From positions 1,184,177 to 1,248,176 of the forward strand of contig NZ_JIAI01000002.1 of the NCBI RefSeq assembly GCF_000620785.1: DNA of 64,000 bases, read 5' to 3'. The notes beneath the pieces were generated by a model. That model ran no database searches and was not told the origin of the DNA. It was given only the letters and a program-made list of their open reading frames with translations. Origin of the DNA: Actinospineispora acaciae DSM 45401. Its GTDB lineage: Bacteria > Actinomycetota > Actinomycetes > Mycobacteriales > Pseudonocardiaceae. Each line of letters begins with the position of its first letter. Within the stretch, counting starts at the first letter, position 1. The position numbers were made by a program, and so were the translations under genes. Below are positions 41,204 through 49,327 of the stretch, piece after piece.

Positions 41204-42672
41204 CCTCGGCGACGGTGGCCGCCGTGGACCTCGGCGGGTCCAGCGGCCGGGTGATGCTCGCGCGCATCGGGCCGGGGGAGCTGGCGCTGTCCGAGGCGCA
41301 CCGGATCTGGAACGGCGTGGTCCGGGTCGGCGACACCCTGCACTGGGACGCGCTCGGGCTGTACCGGGGGATCCTGGACGGGCTGCGCGCGGCGGGTCGA
41401 GCGGCAGGAAGGCTGGACGCGGTCGGGATCGACACCTGGGGGGTCGACTACGGGCTGCTGGACGCCACCGGCGCGCTGCTCGGCAACCCGGTGTCCTACC
41501 GGGACGACCGCACCGTCGGGGTGGCGCGGGCCGTGCACGAACGCATCGGCGCCGACGAGCTGTACGCCGTCACCGGCATCCAGGAGCTGTCCTTCAACAC
41601 CGTCTACCAGCTCGCCGCCGCCGAAGGCTCGCCGCAGCTCACCGCCGCGCGGACCCTGCTCATGCTGCCCGATCTGATGGCCTACTGGCTGACCGGCGAA
41701 CAGCGCGCGGAGATCACCGTCGCGTCCACCACCGGGCTGCTCGACGCGCGCACCCGCCGCTGGTCCGAGCCGGTCATGCGGCGGGTCGGCATCGACCCCG
41801 GGCTGTTCCCCGAGCTGTCCGAGCCGGGCCAGCCGGCCGGCGAGCTGACCGCGCCGCTACGAGCCGAGACCGGCCTTGCCGGGCCGTTGCCGGTGATCAC
41901 CGTAGGGTCGCACGACACCGCGTCCGCGCTGGTCGGGACGCCGGTCACGGCCGAGCGGTTCGGGTACGTCTCGTGCGGCACCTGGTCGCTGGTCGGGCTC
42001 GAACTGGACCGCCCGGTGCTCACCGGGGCCAGCAGGGAGGCGAAGTTCTCCAACGAGCTGGGCGTGGACGGCACCGTCCGCTACCTGCACAACGTGATGG
42101 GCCTGTGGCTGCTGTCGGAGTCGCTGCGAACCTGGGGCGGTGCCAACCTGGAGCAACTGCTCGCCGAGGCCGCCCGCCTGCCGCCACTCGCCGCGGTGAT
42201 CGACCCGGACGCCCCGGAGTTCCTGCCGCCCGGCGACATGCCGTCCCGGATCGCGGCCGCCTGCGCGCGCCTCGACCAGCCGGTGCCCGCGTCCCGAGCG
42301 CACACCGTGCGGTGCATCTTGGACAGCCTCGCGCTGGCCTACCGCCGCACGCTGTCCCGGGCCCGCGAGCTGGCCGACCAGGACATCGACGTGGTGCACC
42401 TGGTCGGCGGCGGCAGCCGCAACGCGCTGCTCTGCCAGCTCACCGCCGACGCCTGCGAGCGCCCCGTACTGGCCGGGCCGGCCGAGGCCGCCGCGCTCGG
42501 CAACGCCCTGATGCAGGCCCGCGCGCTCGACGCCGCGCCCGACTCCCTACCAGGGCTGCGCCGCATGGTGGCCACCGCTCACCAACCGGTCCACTACTCA
42601 CCGACCGGCGACGCCGCGCGATGGCGGGCCGCCGAACGCCGGCTGACCGGTGCGACCTACTCGGCGAGCTGA
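41200..42672 (+). CDS. rhaB: rhamnulokinase (FGGY kinase)
   Basis: 490 residues, GTG overlapping the previous stop. DLGGSSGRVMLARI is the N-terminal phosphate loop, IDTWGVDYGLLD the sugar-binding segment, TVGSHDTASALVGTP holds the catalytic Asp, and VHLVGGGSRNALLCQLTADA is the C-terminal ATP motif. Phosphorylates L-rhamnulose at O1. Last gene of the operon; its final 16 bases overlap the opposing MarR gene. Confidence 0.92.
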   Translation: MTSATVAAVDLGGSSGRVMLARIGPGELALSEAHRIWNGVVRVGDTLHWDALGLYRGILDGLRAAGRAAGRLDAVGIDTWGVDYGLLDATGALLGNPVSYRDDRTVGVARAVHERIGADELYAVTGIQELSFNTVYQLAAAEGSPQLTAARTLLMLPDLMAYWLTGEQRAEITVASTTGLLDARTRRWSEPVMRRVGIDPGLFPELSEPGQPAGELTAPLRAETGLAGPLPVITVGSHDTASALVGTPVTAERFGYVSCGTWSLVGLELDRPVLTGASREAKFSNELGVDGTVRYLHNVMGLWLLSESLRTWGGANLEQLLAEAARLPPLAAVIDPDAPEFLPPGDMPSRIAAACARLDQPVPASRAHTVRCILDSLALAYRRTLSRARELADQDIDVVHLVGGGSRNALLCQLTADACERPVLAGPAEAAALGNALMQARALDAAPDSLPGLRRMVATAHQPVHYSPTGDAARWRAAERRLTGATYSAS

Positions 42673-43073
42673 CCCAGCGAGGTCAGCAGCGTGGTGGGCA
42701 TGTCGGTGGCGGCTAGCAGCTCGCGCTCCAGCTCGGTCAGCTTGCCGCTGACCCGCCGGTGCGCGGCGCGTCCCCTCGGGCTCAGGTAGACCCGGACCCG
42801 GCGGCGGTCGGCGGAGTCCACCTCGCGGAAGGCCAGGGCGGTCATGACCAGGCGATCCACCACCCTGGTCAGGGTGGGGCCGGTCAGCCGGGTGTCGGTG
42901 CCCAGCTCGGTCATGGTCGAGCCCCGCGAGCCGGCCAGTGCGTCGAGCACCAGCCACTGGTCTAGGGTCAGGCCCGCTTCCTTGAGCGTCGGCTCGACGC
43001 GGGTGGCGATCGTGCGGGTGGCCCTGGAGAGCGCGCGAACGAGTGAACCTCCGGTATCCACTGGTGCGCCCAT
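42657..43073 (-). CDS. MarR-family transcriptional regulator
   Basis: 138 residues. Winged helix about 38-105 (LDQWLVLDALAGSRGSTMTELGTDTRLTGPTLTRVVDRL, wing DSADRRRVRVYLSPRG) between the usual dimerisation helices. Divergent from amiC by 110 bases of relatively AT-rich DNA with TAAATGCTAGTTCATTGTAAG, the likely shared promoter/operator zone. It could control the amidase cluster, which lacks the AmiR regulator found in Pseudomonas; that is inference. Confidence 0.88.
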   Translation of the reverse strand: MGAPVDTGGSLVRALSRATRTIATRVEPTLKEAGLTLDQWLVLDALAGSRGSTMTELGTDTRLTGPTLTRVVDRLVMTALAFREVDSADRRRVRVYLSPRGRAAHRRVSGKLTELERELLAATDMPTTLLTSLGQLAE

Positions 43074-43183
43074 TCGCCGACCCGCCTTCGCCCTTGTGTA
43101 AATGCTAGTTCATTGTAAGACTTCCGCCTGAAAGTAAGTCAGTGACGACGAACCCGGCCTCGGCCAGTACGGGAGGCGGTCAC

Positions 43184-44260
43184 GTGAGCGTCGCCACCCG
43201 GGAGCGCAACCGCGCTGACACCTGGCGCGTCGCGATGGTCATTCCGCTGCAGGGGCCGGCCGGCCTGTTCGGCCCGTCCTGCGAGGCCATCAGCGACCTG
43301 GCCGTGCACGAGCTCAACCAGGCCGGCGGCATCCTGGGCCGGCGCGTCGAGGTCGAGATCGTGGACGGCGGGGCACGCCCGGAGCGGGTCGCGGCGGAGC
43401 TGGACCGGCTGGTGTGCGCCGGGCGGGTGGACGCGGTCACCGGCTGGCACATCTCCTCGGTGCGCCACGCGCTCGCGCCGGTCCTCGCCGACCGGGTGCC
43501 CTACGTCTACACCTCGCTCTACGAGGGCGGCGAGCGCCGTGCCGGCATCTACTGCTGCGGCGAGGTGCCCCGGTTCCAGATCCGCCCGGCGCTGCGCTGG
43601 CTGCGCGACAACCTCGCCACCCGGCGCTGGTTCGTCATCGGCGACGACTACGTCTGGCCGCGCGGGTCGTCGGCAGCCGTGCGGCAGTACGCGCACGAGC
43701 TGGACCTGGACATCGTGAACGAGACGTTCGTCCGCCTCGGCTCCGGCGATGTTGCCCAGATGGCGGAGCGGGTCGCCGCGAGCGGCTGCGACGGCGTGCT
43801 GATGCTGCTCGTCGGGCAGGACGCGGTGGACTTCAACCGGCGCTTCGCCGCGCTCGGGCTGCAGGAGCGGATCGTCCGGTACAGCCCGCTGATGGAGGAG
43901 AACATGCTGCTGGCCAGCGGCGCCTCCGCCACCAGGAACCTGTTCGTCTCCGCCGCGTACTTCCGCTCGCTGGTCACCGCCGACGCCATGGACCTGGTGG
44001 GCCGCTATGTCGGCCTGCACGGCCCGAGCGCGCCGCCGCTGAACAACATGGCCGAGTCCTGCTACGAAGGCATGCACACGATGGCCGAGGTGGCCGGCCG
44101 GGCCGGCAGCGCCGACCTGCGCGAGCTGAACGCGGCCATCGACGGCGTGGCCTACCACGGCCCGCGCGGCACCATCGAGTTCCGCGGCCCGCAGGCCGCC
44201 CAGCACGTCTACCTCGCCGTCGCCGACGGCTACGACTTCGAGGTCATCACCCGGCTCTAG
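43184..44260 (+). CDS. amiC: AmiC-like amide-binding protein (no signal peptide)
   Basis: 358 residues from GTG 43184, chosen for the GGGAGGCGG eight bases upstream; GTG 43142 gives 14 extra residues. Type I periplasmic-binding fold of the amide/urea/branched-chain group: VAMVIPLQGPAGLFGPSCEAI, HELNQAGGILGRRVEVEIVDGG, FVIGDDYVWPRGSS, YEGMHTMAEVAG. Lacking any export signal it should stay in the cytosol, like Pseudomonas AmiC, which senses short-chain amides and restrains AmiR. Followed by amiS, amiE and amiB, which supports the name. Confidence 0.85.
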   Translation: MSVATRERNRADTWRVAMVIPLQGPAGLFGPSCEAISDLAVHELNQAGGILGRRVEVEIVDGGARPERVAAELDRLVCAGRVDAVTGWHISSVRHALAPVLADRVPYVYTSLYEGGERRAGIYCCGEVPRFQIRPALRWLRDNLATRRWFVIGDDYVWPRGSSAAVRQYAHELDLDIVNETFVRLGSGDVAQMAERVAASGCDGVLMLLVGQDAVDFNRRFAALGLQERIVRYSPLMEENMLLASGASATRNLFVSAAYFRSLVTADAMDLVGRYVGLHGPSAPPLNNMAESCYEGMHTMAEVAGRAGSADLRELNAAIDGVAYHGPRGTIEFRGPQAAQHVYLAVADGYDFEVITRL

Positions 44261-44321
44261 CCTCGCCGCCCGGCAACGCCGCCCCCGCACCCCACCCTGA
44301 CCGACGTTTCCGCTGGTCACC

Positions 44322-44369
44322 ACCCGTGAGTGGTTAGAGGTGCCATAGCACCTCTAACCACTCACGGGT
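44322..44369. repeat. dispersed palindromic repeat, copy 3
   Basis: Perfect 22-base stem: ACCCGTGAGTGGTTAGAGGT plus GC at 44322-44343, loop CATA, complement at 44348-44369. The preceding bases GACGTTTCCGCTGGTCA (from 44303) repeat the outer arm of copy 1; the matching right outer arm is degenerate. It begins 61 bases after the amiC stop. Confidence 0.92.
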
Positions 44370-44608
44370 TCTGAGCTGGGGGTTTAGGCGCCGGGCTGGG
44401 TGAGGTAGCGGGGGTTGGCGACGGTCAGTTTGGAAACGGTGAGGGCGTCCGTCACGAAGCCCTGAGCTCGTGGCGTGGGCTCCCGTAGGTCCGCAACCGC
44501 CACCCACGCCGCCCTTGACGAGCCCTCGCTGTCTCATTACTTTCATCTGGAATTATTCCGGCTGGTGCTGAACGGAGGCGCCGGCGTCCGCTGACAGGGA
44601 GGTTGGCC
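44370..44608 (+). promoter_or_regulatory. amiSEB leader with promoter and small palindrome
   Basis: No gene is visible here. TTGACG at 44515-44520 and TACTTT at 44538-44543 with 17-base spacing form a good promoter. Directly downstream, GGAATTATTCC at 44549-44559 (11-base palindrome, flanks partly extending it) sits at the expected transcription start and may be an operator. The rest, 44370-44510, is GC-rich without recognisable structure. Confidence 0.6.
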
Positions 44609-45238
44609 ATGGGTAACGTCGGCTTGCTCTACGTCGGGGCGGTGCTGCTGGTCAACGGCGTGATGATGTTGGGAGGGATACCGCCGCGCTCGGCCGCGGT
44701 GCTCAACCTGTTCGTGGGTGCGCTGCAGTGCGTCACCCCGACGGTGCTGATCCTCCAGGCCGGCAAGGACACCGACGCGATCCTCGGCGCCGCCGGGCTG
44801 TTCCTGTTCGGGTTCACCTACCTCTACGTCGGCATCGTGAACCTGGCCGGCCTGGAACCGGAGGGCATCGGCTGGTTCTCGCTGTTCGTGGCGGTCGCCG
44901 CGGTGGTGTACGCGGGGTTGAACTTCGCCCGCCTCGGCGACCCGGTGTTCGGCGTGATCTGGCTGTCCTGGGCGTTCCTGTGGGCGCTGTTCTTCGTGGT
45001 GCTCGGGCTCGGCGTGACGCGCCTGACCCGGTTCACCGGCTGGGCGGTGGTGCTGCTCAGCCAGCCGACCTGCACGGTGCCCGCGTTCCTCGGGATGACC
45101 GGCGGCTACAAGTCGACCGGAGGGCTCGCGCTGCTCGCCGCCGTGATCCTCGTGGTGCTGGTGGCGCTGGCCGCCGTGCTGAGCCGGCGTGGCCAGGACC
45201 GGGCCGAGGCGGCCTCGGGGTCGGCGGTACCGGCCTGA
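44609..45238 (+). CDS. amiS: AmiS/UreI-family amide channel
   Basis: 209 residues from ATG 44609 (AGGGAGG upstream). Six membrane helices with the family pattern GLLYVGAVLLVNGVMMLG at helix 1, NLFVGALQCVTPTVLILQ at helix 2, FTYLYVGIVNLAGLEPEGIGWFS between helices 3 and 4. Hydrophilic C-terminal tail. Allows short amides or urea through the membrane, feeding AmiE. Confidence 0.92.
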   Translation: MGNVGLLYVGAVLLVNGVMMLGGIPPRSAAVLNLFVGALQCVTPTVLILQAGKDTDAILGAAGLFLFGFTYLYVGIVNLAGLEPEGIGWFSLFVAVAAVVYAGLNFARLGDPVFGVIWLSWAFLWALFFVVLGLGVTRLTRFTGWAVVLLSQPTCTVPAFLGMTGGYKSTGGLALLAAVILVVLVALAAVLSRRGQDRAEAASGSAVPA

Positions 45239-45299
45239 GGCCTGAGGCCGGACAGACAGACGTCTTGATCAAGTAGAAACGAGTAGGGAGAGAACGCTC

Positions 45300-46337
45300 A
45301 TGCGACATGGTGACATCTCCGCGAGCCCGGACACCGTGGGTATTGCGGTGGTCAACTACAAGATGCCTCGGCTGCACACCAAGGACGAGGTGCTGGACAA
45401 CGCCCGCAAGATCGCCGACATGCTGGTGGGCATGAAGACGGGCCTGCCCGGGATGGACCTGGTGGTGTTCCCGGAGTACTCCACCCAGGGCATCATGTAC
45501 GACCAGGACGAGATGTACGCGACGGCGGCGACGATCCCCGGCCCGGAGACCGACATCTTCGCCGCCGCGTGCCGCGAGGCCGACACCTGGGGCGTCTTCT
45601 CGATCACCGGTGAGCAGCACGAGGACCACCCGAACAAGCCGCCGTACAACACCCTGGTGCTGATCAACAACCACGGCGAGATCGTGCAGAAGTACCGCAA
45701 GATCCTGCCGTGGTGTCCGATCGAGGGCTGGTACCCGGGCGACTCGACGTACGTGACGGTGGGGCCGAAGGGCCTGAAGGTCTCGTTGATCATCTGTGAC
45801 GACGGGAACTACCCGGAGATCTGGCGGGACTGCGCGATGAAGGGCGCCGAGCTGATCGTGCGCTGCCAGGGGTACATGTACCCGGCCAAGGACCAGCAGG
45901 TGCTGATGGCCAAGGCGATGGCGTGGGCGAACAACTGCTACGTGGCGGTGGCCAACGCGGCCGGGTTCGACGGGGTGTACTCGTACTTCGGCCATTCGTC
46001 GATCATCGGGTTCGACGGGCGGACGCTGGGTGAGACCGGTGAGGAGGAGTACGGCATCCAGTACGCGCAGCTGTCGCTGTCCGCGATCCGGGACGCCCGC
46101 GAGTACGACCAGTCGCAGAACCACCTGTTCAAGCTGCTGCACCGGGGTTACTCCGGGGTGCACGCGGCCGGTGACGGCGACAAGGGGGTGGCGGACTGCC
46201 CGTTCGAGTTCTACCGCAGCTGGGTGACCGACGCGCAGAAGACGCGGGAGAACGTGGAGGCGATCACCCGCCGCACCGTGGGCGTGGCCGACTGCCAGGT
46301 CGGTGACCTTCCGGTGGAGAAGACGCTGCAGGCCTGA
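45300..46337 (+). CDS. amiE: aliphatic amidase
   Basis: 345 residues, exactly the family length. Catalytic triad at the canonical numbers: Glu59 in VFPEYS, Lys134 in YRKILPW, Cys166 in ICDDGNYPE. Hydrolyses acetamide, propionamide and similar amides to acid and ammonia; also has acyl-transfer activity in relatives. RBS AGGGAGAG. The 61 bases after amiS contain a ten-base palindrome CTTGATCAAG (45264-45273). Confidence 0.95.
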   Translation: MRHGDISASPDTVGIAVVNYKMPRLHTKDEVLDNARKIADMLVGMKTGLPGMDLVVFPEYSTQGIMYDQDEMYATAATIPGPETDIFAAACREADTWGVFSITGEQHEDHPNKPPYNTLVLINNHGEIVQKYRKILPWCPIEGWYPGDSTYVTVGPKGLKVSLIICDDGNYPEIWRDCAMKGAELIVRCQGYMYPAKDQQVLMAKAMAWANNCYVAVANAAGFDGVYSYFGHSSIIGFDGRTLGETGEEEYGIQYAQLSLSAIRDAREYDQSQNHLFKLLHRGYSGVHAAGDGDKGVADCPFEFYRSWVTDAQKTRENVEAITRRTVGVADCQVGDLPVEKTLQA

Positions 46338-46370
46338 CCCGCACCAAGGGGGTCACAGAGAAGGGAACCC

Positions 46371-47498
46371 ATGCCGTACCTCTCGGACATGTACCACGAC
46401 CAGAACCGGCGTCGGCGCGCCGAGCGGGACGGCAGCGATAACGGGGCAGACGGGGCGCCGGTGGCCGCCGAGGCGCGGCGGCCACCGGGCTCCTTCGACG
46501 CGTCGGCGGTGGCGCGGCGGCTGAGCGCGCGGGTGATCGGCCAGGACCACGCGGTGGCCGCCGTGGTCCGGGCGCTGGTGCTGGCCCGCGCCGGCGCGCA
46601 CGACCCGGACCGGCCGCTGGCCAACCTGCTGCTGGTCGGGCCGACCGGGGTGGGCAAGACCGAGCTGGTCCGGCGGGTGGCAGCCGAGCTGCGCTCCGGG
46701 CCGGACGACCTGTGCCGGGTGGACATGAACGCGCTGGCCCAGGAGCACTACGCGGCCTCCTTCAGCGGTGCCCCGCCCGGCTACGCCGGGAGCAAGGAGG
46801 CGTTCAGCCTGTTCGACCCCACCACCGTGGAGGGCGACCCCTACACGCCGGGGATCGTGCTGTTCGACGAGGTGGAGAAGGCGCACCCGACGGTGCTGCG
46901 CGCGCTGCTGCACGTGCTGGACAGCGGCACCCTGCGCCTGGCCAGCGGCCAGAAGACCATCTCGTTCCGCAACACGTTCGTGTTCCTCACCTCCAACCTC
47001 GGCTCCGCCGAGCTGGCCCGCCGCCGAGGCGCGCGGTGGCGCCGGGTGCTGGACCGCGCCGGCCGGCCGCTGCGCCTGGACGGCGTGGCCGGCCGGCTGG
47101 CCGCGAAGGGGAACGACGCCGCGGTAGGGGACGCGCTGCGCGGGTTCTTCGACCCGGAGTTCCTCAACCGCATCGACGAGACGGTGGTGTTCGAGGAGCT
47201 GGACCGCCCGGCGTGCGCCCGCATCGCCGCCGCCGAGACCGAGCTGCTGACCAGGCGGCTGCGCCGGCGCGGGGTGGAGCTCACCGTCGACGAGGCGGTG
47301 GTGGCGCTGCTCGCCGAGTCCGGCTTCGACCCGGTGTACGGCGCGCGGGGCCTGCGCCGGGAGCTGCGCACCCTGCTGGCCACCCCGGTCGCGGAGGAGC
47401 TGCTGCGGGTGCGCCCCTCGGGGACCGATCAGGTACGGATGACCGCGACCGTCCGCGACGGCCAGGTCTGCGTCGGCGCGGTTGACGCCGAGGGCTAG
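46371..47498 (+). CDS. amiB: AmiB-like AAA+ ATPase (ClpB-type module)
   Basis: 375 residues: a charged N-terminus, one AAA+ module of the Clp/Hsp100 class (VIGQDHAVAAVVRALVLARAG at about 55, Walker A GPTGVGKTE near 88, Walker B VLFDEVEKAHP near 165, sensor SNLGSAEL) and the D2-small domain (FDPEFLNRIDE, GFDPVYGARGLRREL). Equals the AmiB protein of the Pseudomonas amidase operon, proposed to assist amide transport or amidase assembly. Stop shares CTAG with the opposing ArsR gene. Confidence 0.88.
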   Translation: MPYLSDMYHDQNRRRRAERDGSDNGADGAPVAAEARRPPGSFDASAVARRLSARVIGQDHAVAAVVRALVLARAGAHDPDRPLANLLLVGPTGVGKTELVRRVAAELRSGPDDLCRVDMNALAQEHYAASFSGAPPGYAGSKEAFSLFDPTTVEGDPYTPGIVLFDEVEKAHPTVLRALLHVLDSGTLRLASGQKTISFRNTFVFLTSNLGSAELARRRGARWRRVLDRAGRPLRLDGVAGRLAAKGNDAAVGDALRGFFDPEFLNRIDETVVFEELDRPACARIAAAETELLTRRLRRRGVELTVDEAVVALLAESGFDPVYGARGLRRELRTLLATPVAEELLRVRPSGTDQVRMTATVRDGQVCVGAVDAEG

Positions 47499-47842
47499 GG
47501 CAGCTTCACCGAGTCGGTCGGGGCGCGCAGATCCTCCAACAGCTCCACCTGGCCGGACAGCACGCCGGTCAGGATGCGCCGCGCCACCGCCAGCAGCTCC
47601 GCCACGTACGGGCTGGTCAGCGAGTAGTAGACGGTCGAGCCCGACTTGCGCGTGGTCACCAGCCCGGCGCGGCGCAGCACCGCGAGCTGCTGGGACAGGT
47701 TCGCCGCCGGGGTGCCGACCTCGGGCAGCATCTCCGCCACCGCGTGCTCGCGCTCGCTGAGCAGCTCCAGCACCCGGATCCGGGCAGGATGGCCTAGCGT
47801 CTTGAAGAACTCCGCCTTGAGCTGGTAAAGGGGCCTGGTCAC
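47495..47842 (-). CDS. ArsR-family regulator
   Basis: 115 residues from GTG 47842 with GGAGGG upstream; the longer open frame would cross its own operator. Winged helix: FFKTLGHPARIRVLELLSEREHAVAEML then GTPAANLSQQLAVLRRAGLVTTRKSGSTVYY. No ELCVCDL-type metal-binding cysteines, so not a classical arsenite/zinc sensor; redox or other signals possible. Operator-like palindrome at 47881-47900. Confidence 0.88.
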   Translation of the reverse strand: MTRPLYQLKAEFFKTLGHPARIRVLELLSEREHAVAEMLPEVGTPAANLSQQLAVLRRAGLVTTRKSGSTVYYSLTSPYVAELLAVARRILTGVLSGQVELLEDLRAPTDSVKLP

Positions 47843-47880
47843 CTGACGCCCTCCAGACCGATCTGGGCAGGTGGTGCCAT

Positions 47881-47900
47881 AGTTGTTAACCTTAGCAACT
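47881..47900. promoter_or_regulatory. ArsR-type operator
   Basis: AGTTGTTAAC then CTTAGCAACT: a 20-base interrupted palindrome (AGTTGnTAAnnTTAnCAACT), 39 bases upstream of the ArsR start and 77 bases upstream of the CBS-BON start, so it could serve both divergent genes. Confidence 0.65.
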
Positions 47901-47976
47901 TCGAAAGAGCGCACCCTCTCAATAGACTAGACGACTTCCGGGGTCGGTCCGCGAGACGCTCCCCATGGAGGCCGAG

Positions 47977-48642
47977 ATGCCTGAGCCACCGGTGGCCCAG
48001 CTGATGCATCGACGCGTGATCACGGCCGTGCCGGACACCCCGTTCAAGGAGCTGGCCGGCCTCATGATCACTCGGGACCTCGACGCGCTGCCGGTGATCG
48101 ACCCGGCCGGTCGCCCGCTCGGCGTGGTGACCGAGGCCGACGTGCTCGCCAAGCTCGAGTTCCACGGCGGTACCGACTACCCGCCGCTGCTGGCCAGCGG
48201 GCGCTGCCGTAGCCGATGGCGCAAGTCCGCGGGCCTGACCGCCGCCGAGCTGATGACCACGCCGGCGGCCACTGTCGGCGTGGACGAACCGGTGCACGTG
48301 GCGGTGCGGGCGCTGGCCACCCACCGGGTGCGCCGGCTGTGCGTGGTCTCCGGGGAGGGCCGGCTGGTCGGCATGATCGCCCGGCAGGACGTGCTGCGGG
48401 TGTTCCTGCGGGGCGACGGGGTCATCAGGGCCGACGTCGAGCACGAGCTGCGCGAGATCGTCGACGGCTCGGACGAGGTCGGCGTCGAGATCGCGGACGG
48501 CGTGGTCACGCTGTCCGGCACGCTGTCGCTGCGCAGCGCCACCGAGCACGCCGGCCGGGTCACGCACCACGTCCCCGGCGTCATCGCGGTGCACAACAAC
48601 CTGCGCTACGACATCGACGACCTGGTCATCACCGGGCTCTGA
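47977..48642 (+). CDS. CBS-pair plus BON domain protein
   Basis: 221 residues from ATG 47977, preferred because GGAGG lies five bases upstream; ATG 47965 would add four residues. Two CBS motifs (MHRRVITAVPDTPFKELAGLM with LPVIDPAGRPLGVVTEADVL, and MTTPAATVGVDEPVHVAVRAL with VVSGEGRLVGMIARQDVL) then a BON domain (about 150-215; VEIADGVVTLSGTLSLRSAT). CBS pairs bind adenine nucleotides. In actinomycetes such proteins are linked to hypoxia and stress. Divergent from the ArsR gene. Confidence 0.88.
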   Translation: MPEPPVAQLMHRRVITAVPDTPFKELAGLMITRDLDALPVIDPAGRPLGVVTEADVLAKLEFHGGTDYPPLLASGRCRSRWRKSAGLTAAELMTTPAATVGVDEPVHVAVRALATHRVRRLCVVSGEGRLVGMIARQDVLRVFLRGDGVIRADVEHELREIVDGSDEVGVEIADGVVTLSGTLSLRSATEHAGRVTHHVPGVIAVHNNLRYDIDDLVITGL

Positions 48643-48651
48643 GCGCCGGCC

Positions 48652-49233
48652 CTACCCGGCCTGGCGCGGGCCGACCAGCGCGAACACCTCGTCCAGCAGC
48701 GCGCCGGGCTCGCGGACCGGGCCGCACAGCCAGTGCCGGCACATCACGTCGAACGCCCCGAGCGCGCCGGTCACCAGGGTGTCCGCCTCCAGCGCGGTGC
48801 GCGTCCTGGGGGCCACCGCCTCGGTGAGCAGGCGGCGCCAGTGCTCCTGCTTGTCCTGGTGGCGCGCGCGCAGGGTGGGCGTGCGGTGGATCAGTTCGAG
48901 CAGCGCCACCGCCTCCTTCGGCCGCGCCAGGAAGCCCTCGATCAGCACGTCGAACCCGGCGCGCAGCGCCGTCCAGGCGTCCTCCTCGGCGGGCCGGGCC
49001 GCCACCGCGGCGGCCAGTTGCTCGCCCACTTCGTAGAGGAAGCCGAGCACGGTGTCCTCTTTGGACGGGAAGTACCGGAAGAAGCTGCGCCGGGACAGGC
49101 CTGCGGCCGCCGCGATGTCCTCCACGGTGGTCTGCTCGAAGCCGTGCTTCAGGAACAGCCCGAACGCGACCTCGGCGATCTCCGCGCGGACCGCGCGCCG
49201 GGCGCGAGCGCGCAACCCGCCGGGACCGGACAC
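48652..49233 (-). CDS. TetR-family regulator
   Basis: 193 residues from GTG 49233. Helix-turn-helix FEQTTVEDIAAAAGLSRRSFFRYFPSKEDTV near 40-70; ligand domain with DVMCRHWLCGP near the end. Divergent from an SDR gene; CAGTGT and ACACTG arms between them are its likely operator. Confidence 0.9.
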   Translation of the reverse strand: MSGPGGLRARARRAVRAEIAEVAFGLFLKHGFEQTTVEDIAAAAGLSRRSFFRYFPSKEDTVLGFLYEVGEQLAAAVAARPAEEDAWTALRAGFDVLIEGFLARPKEAVALLELIHRTPTLRARHQDKQEHWRRLLTEAVAPRTRTALEADTLVTGALGAFDVMCRHWLCGPVREPGALLDEVFALVGPRQAG

Positions 49234-49239
49234 GCTTCT

Positions 49240-49259
49240 CAGTGTAAACCGAGACACTG
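49240..49259. promoter_or_regulatory. TetR-type operator
   Basis: CAGTGT, eight bases, ACACTG: a 20-base interrupted palindrome seven bases upstream of the TetR start and 69 bases upstream of the divergent SDR start. Confidence 0.6.
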
Positions 49260-49327
49260 GAGGCCGTACGTGACACCGAGTGCCATAATGGCCTCCACGG
49301 CACCCGATCCGGCACGCGGAGGCAGTC

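Noticed and set aside
43142..43183. Upstream GTG as the start of amiC
   Set aside because: The GTG at 43184 has GGGAGGCGG at ideal distance, and the extra residues are low-complexity without similarity.
13757..44369. The three palindromes considered as a CRISPR array or as IS ends
   Set aside because: They are tens of kilobases apart, have no spacer series and no transposase or direct target repeats at their edges.
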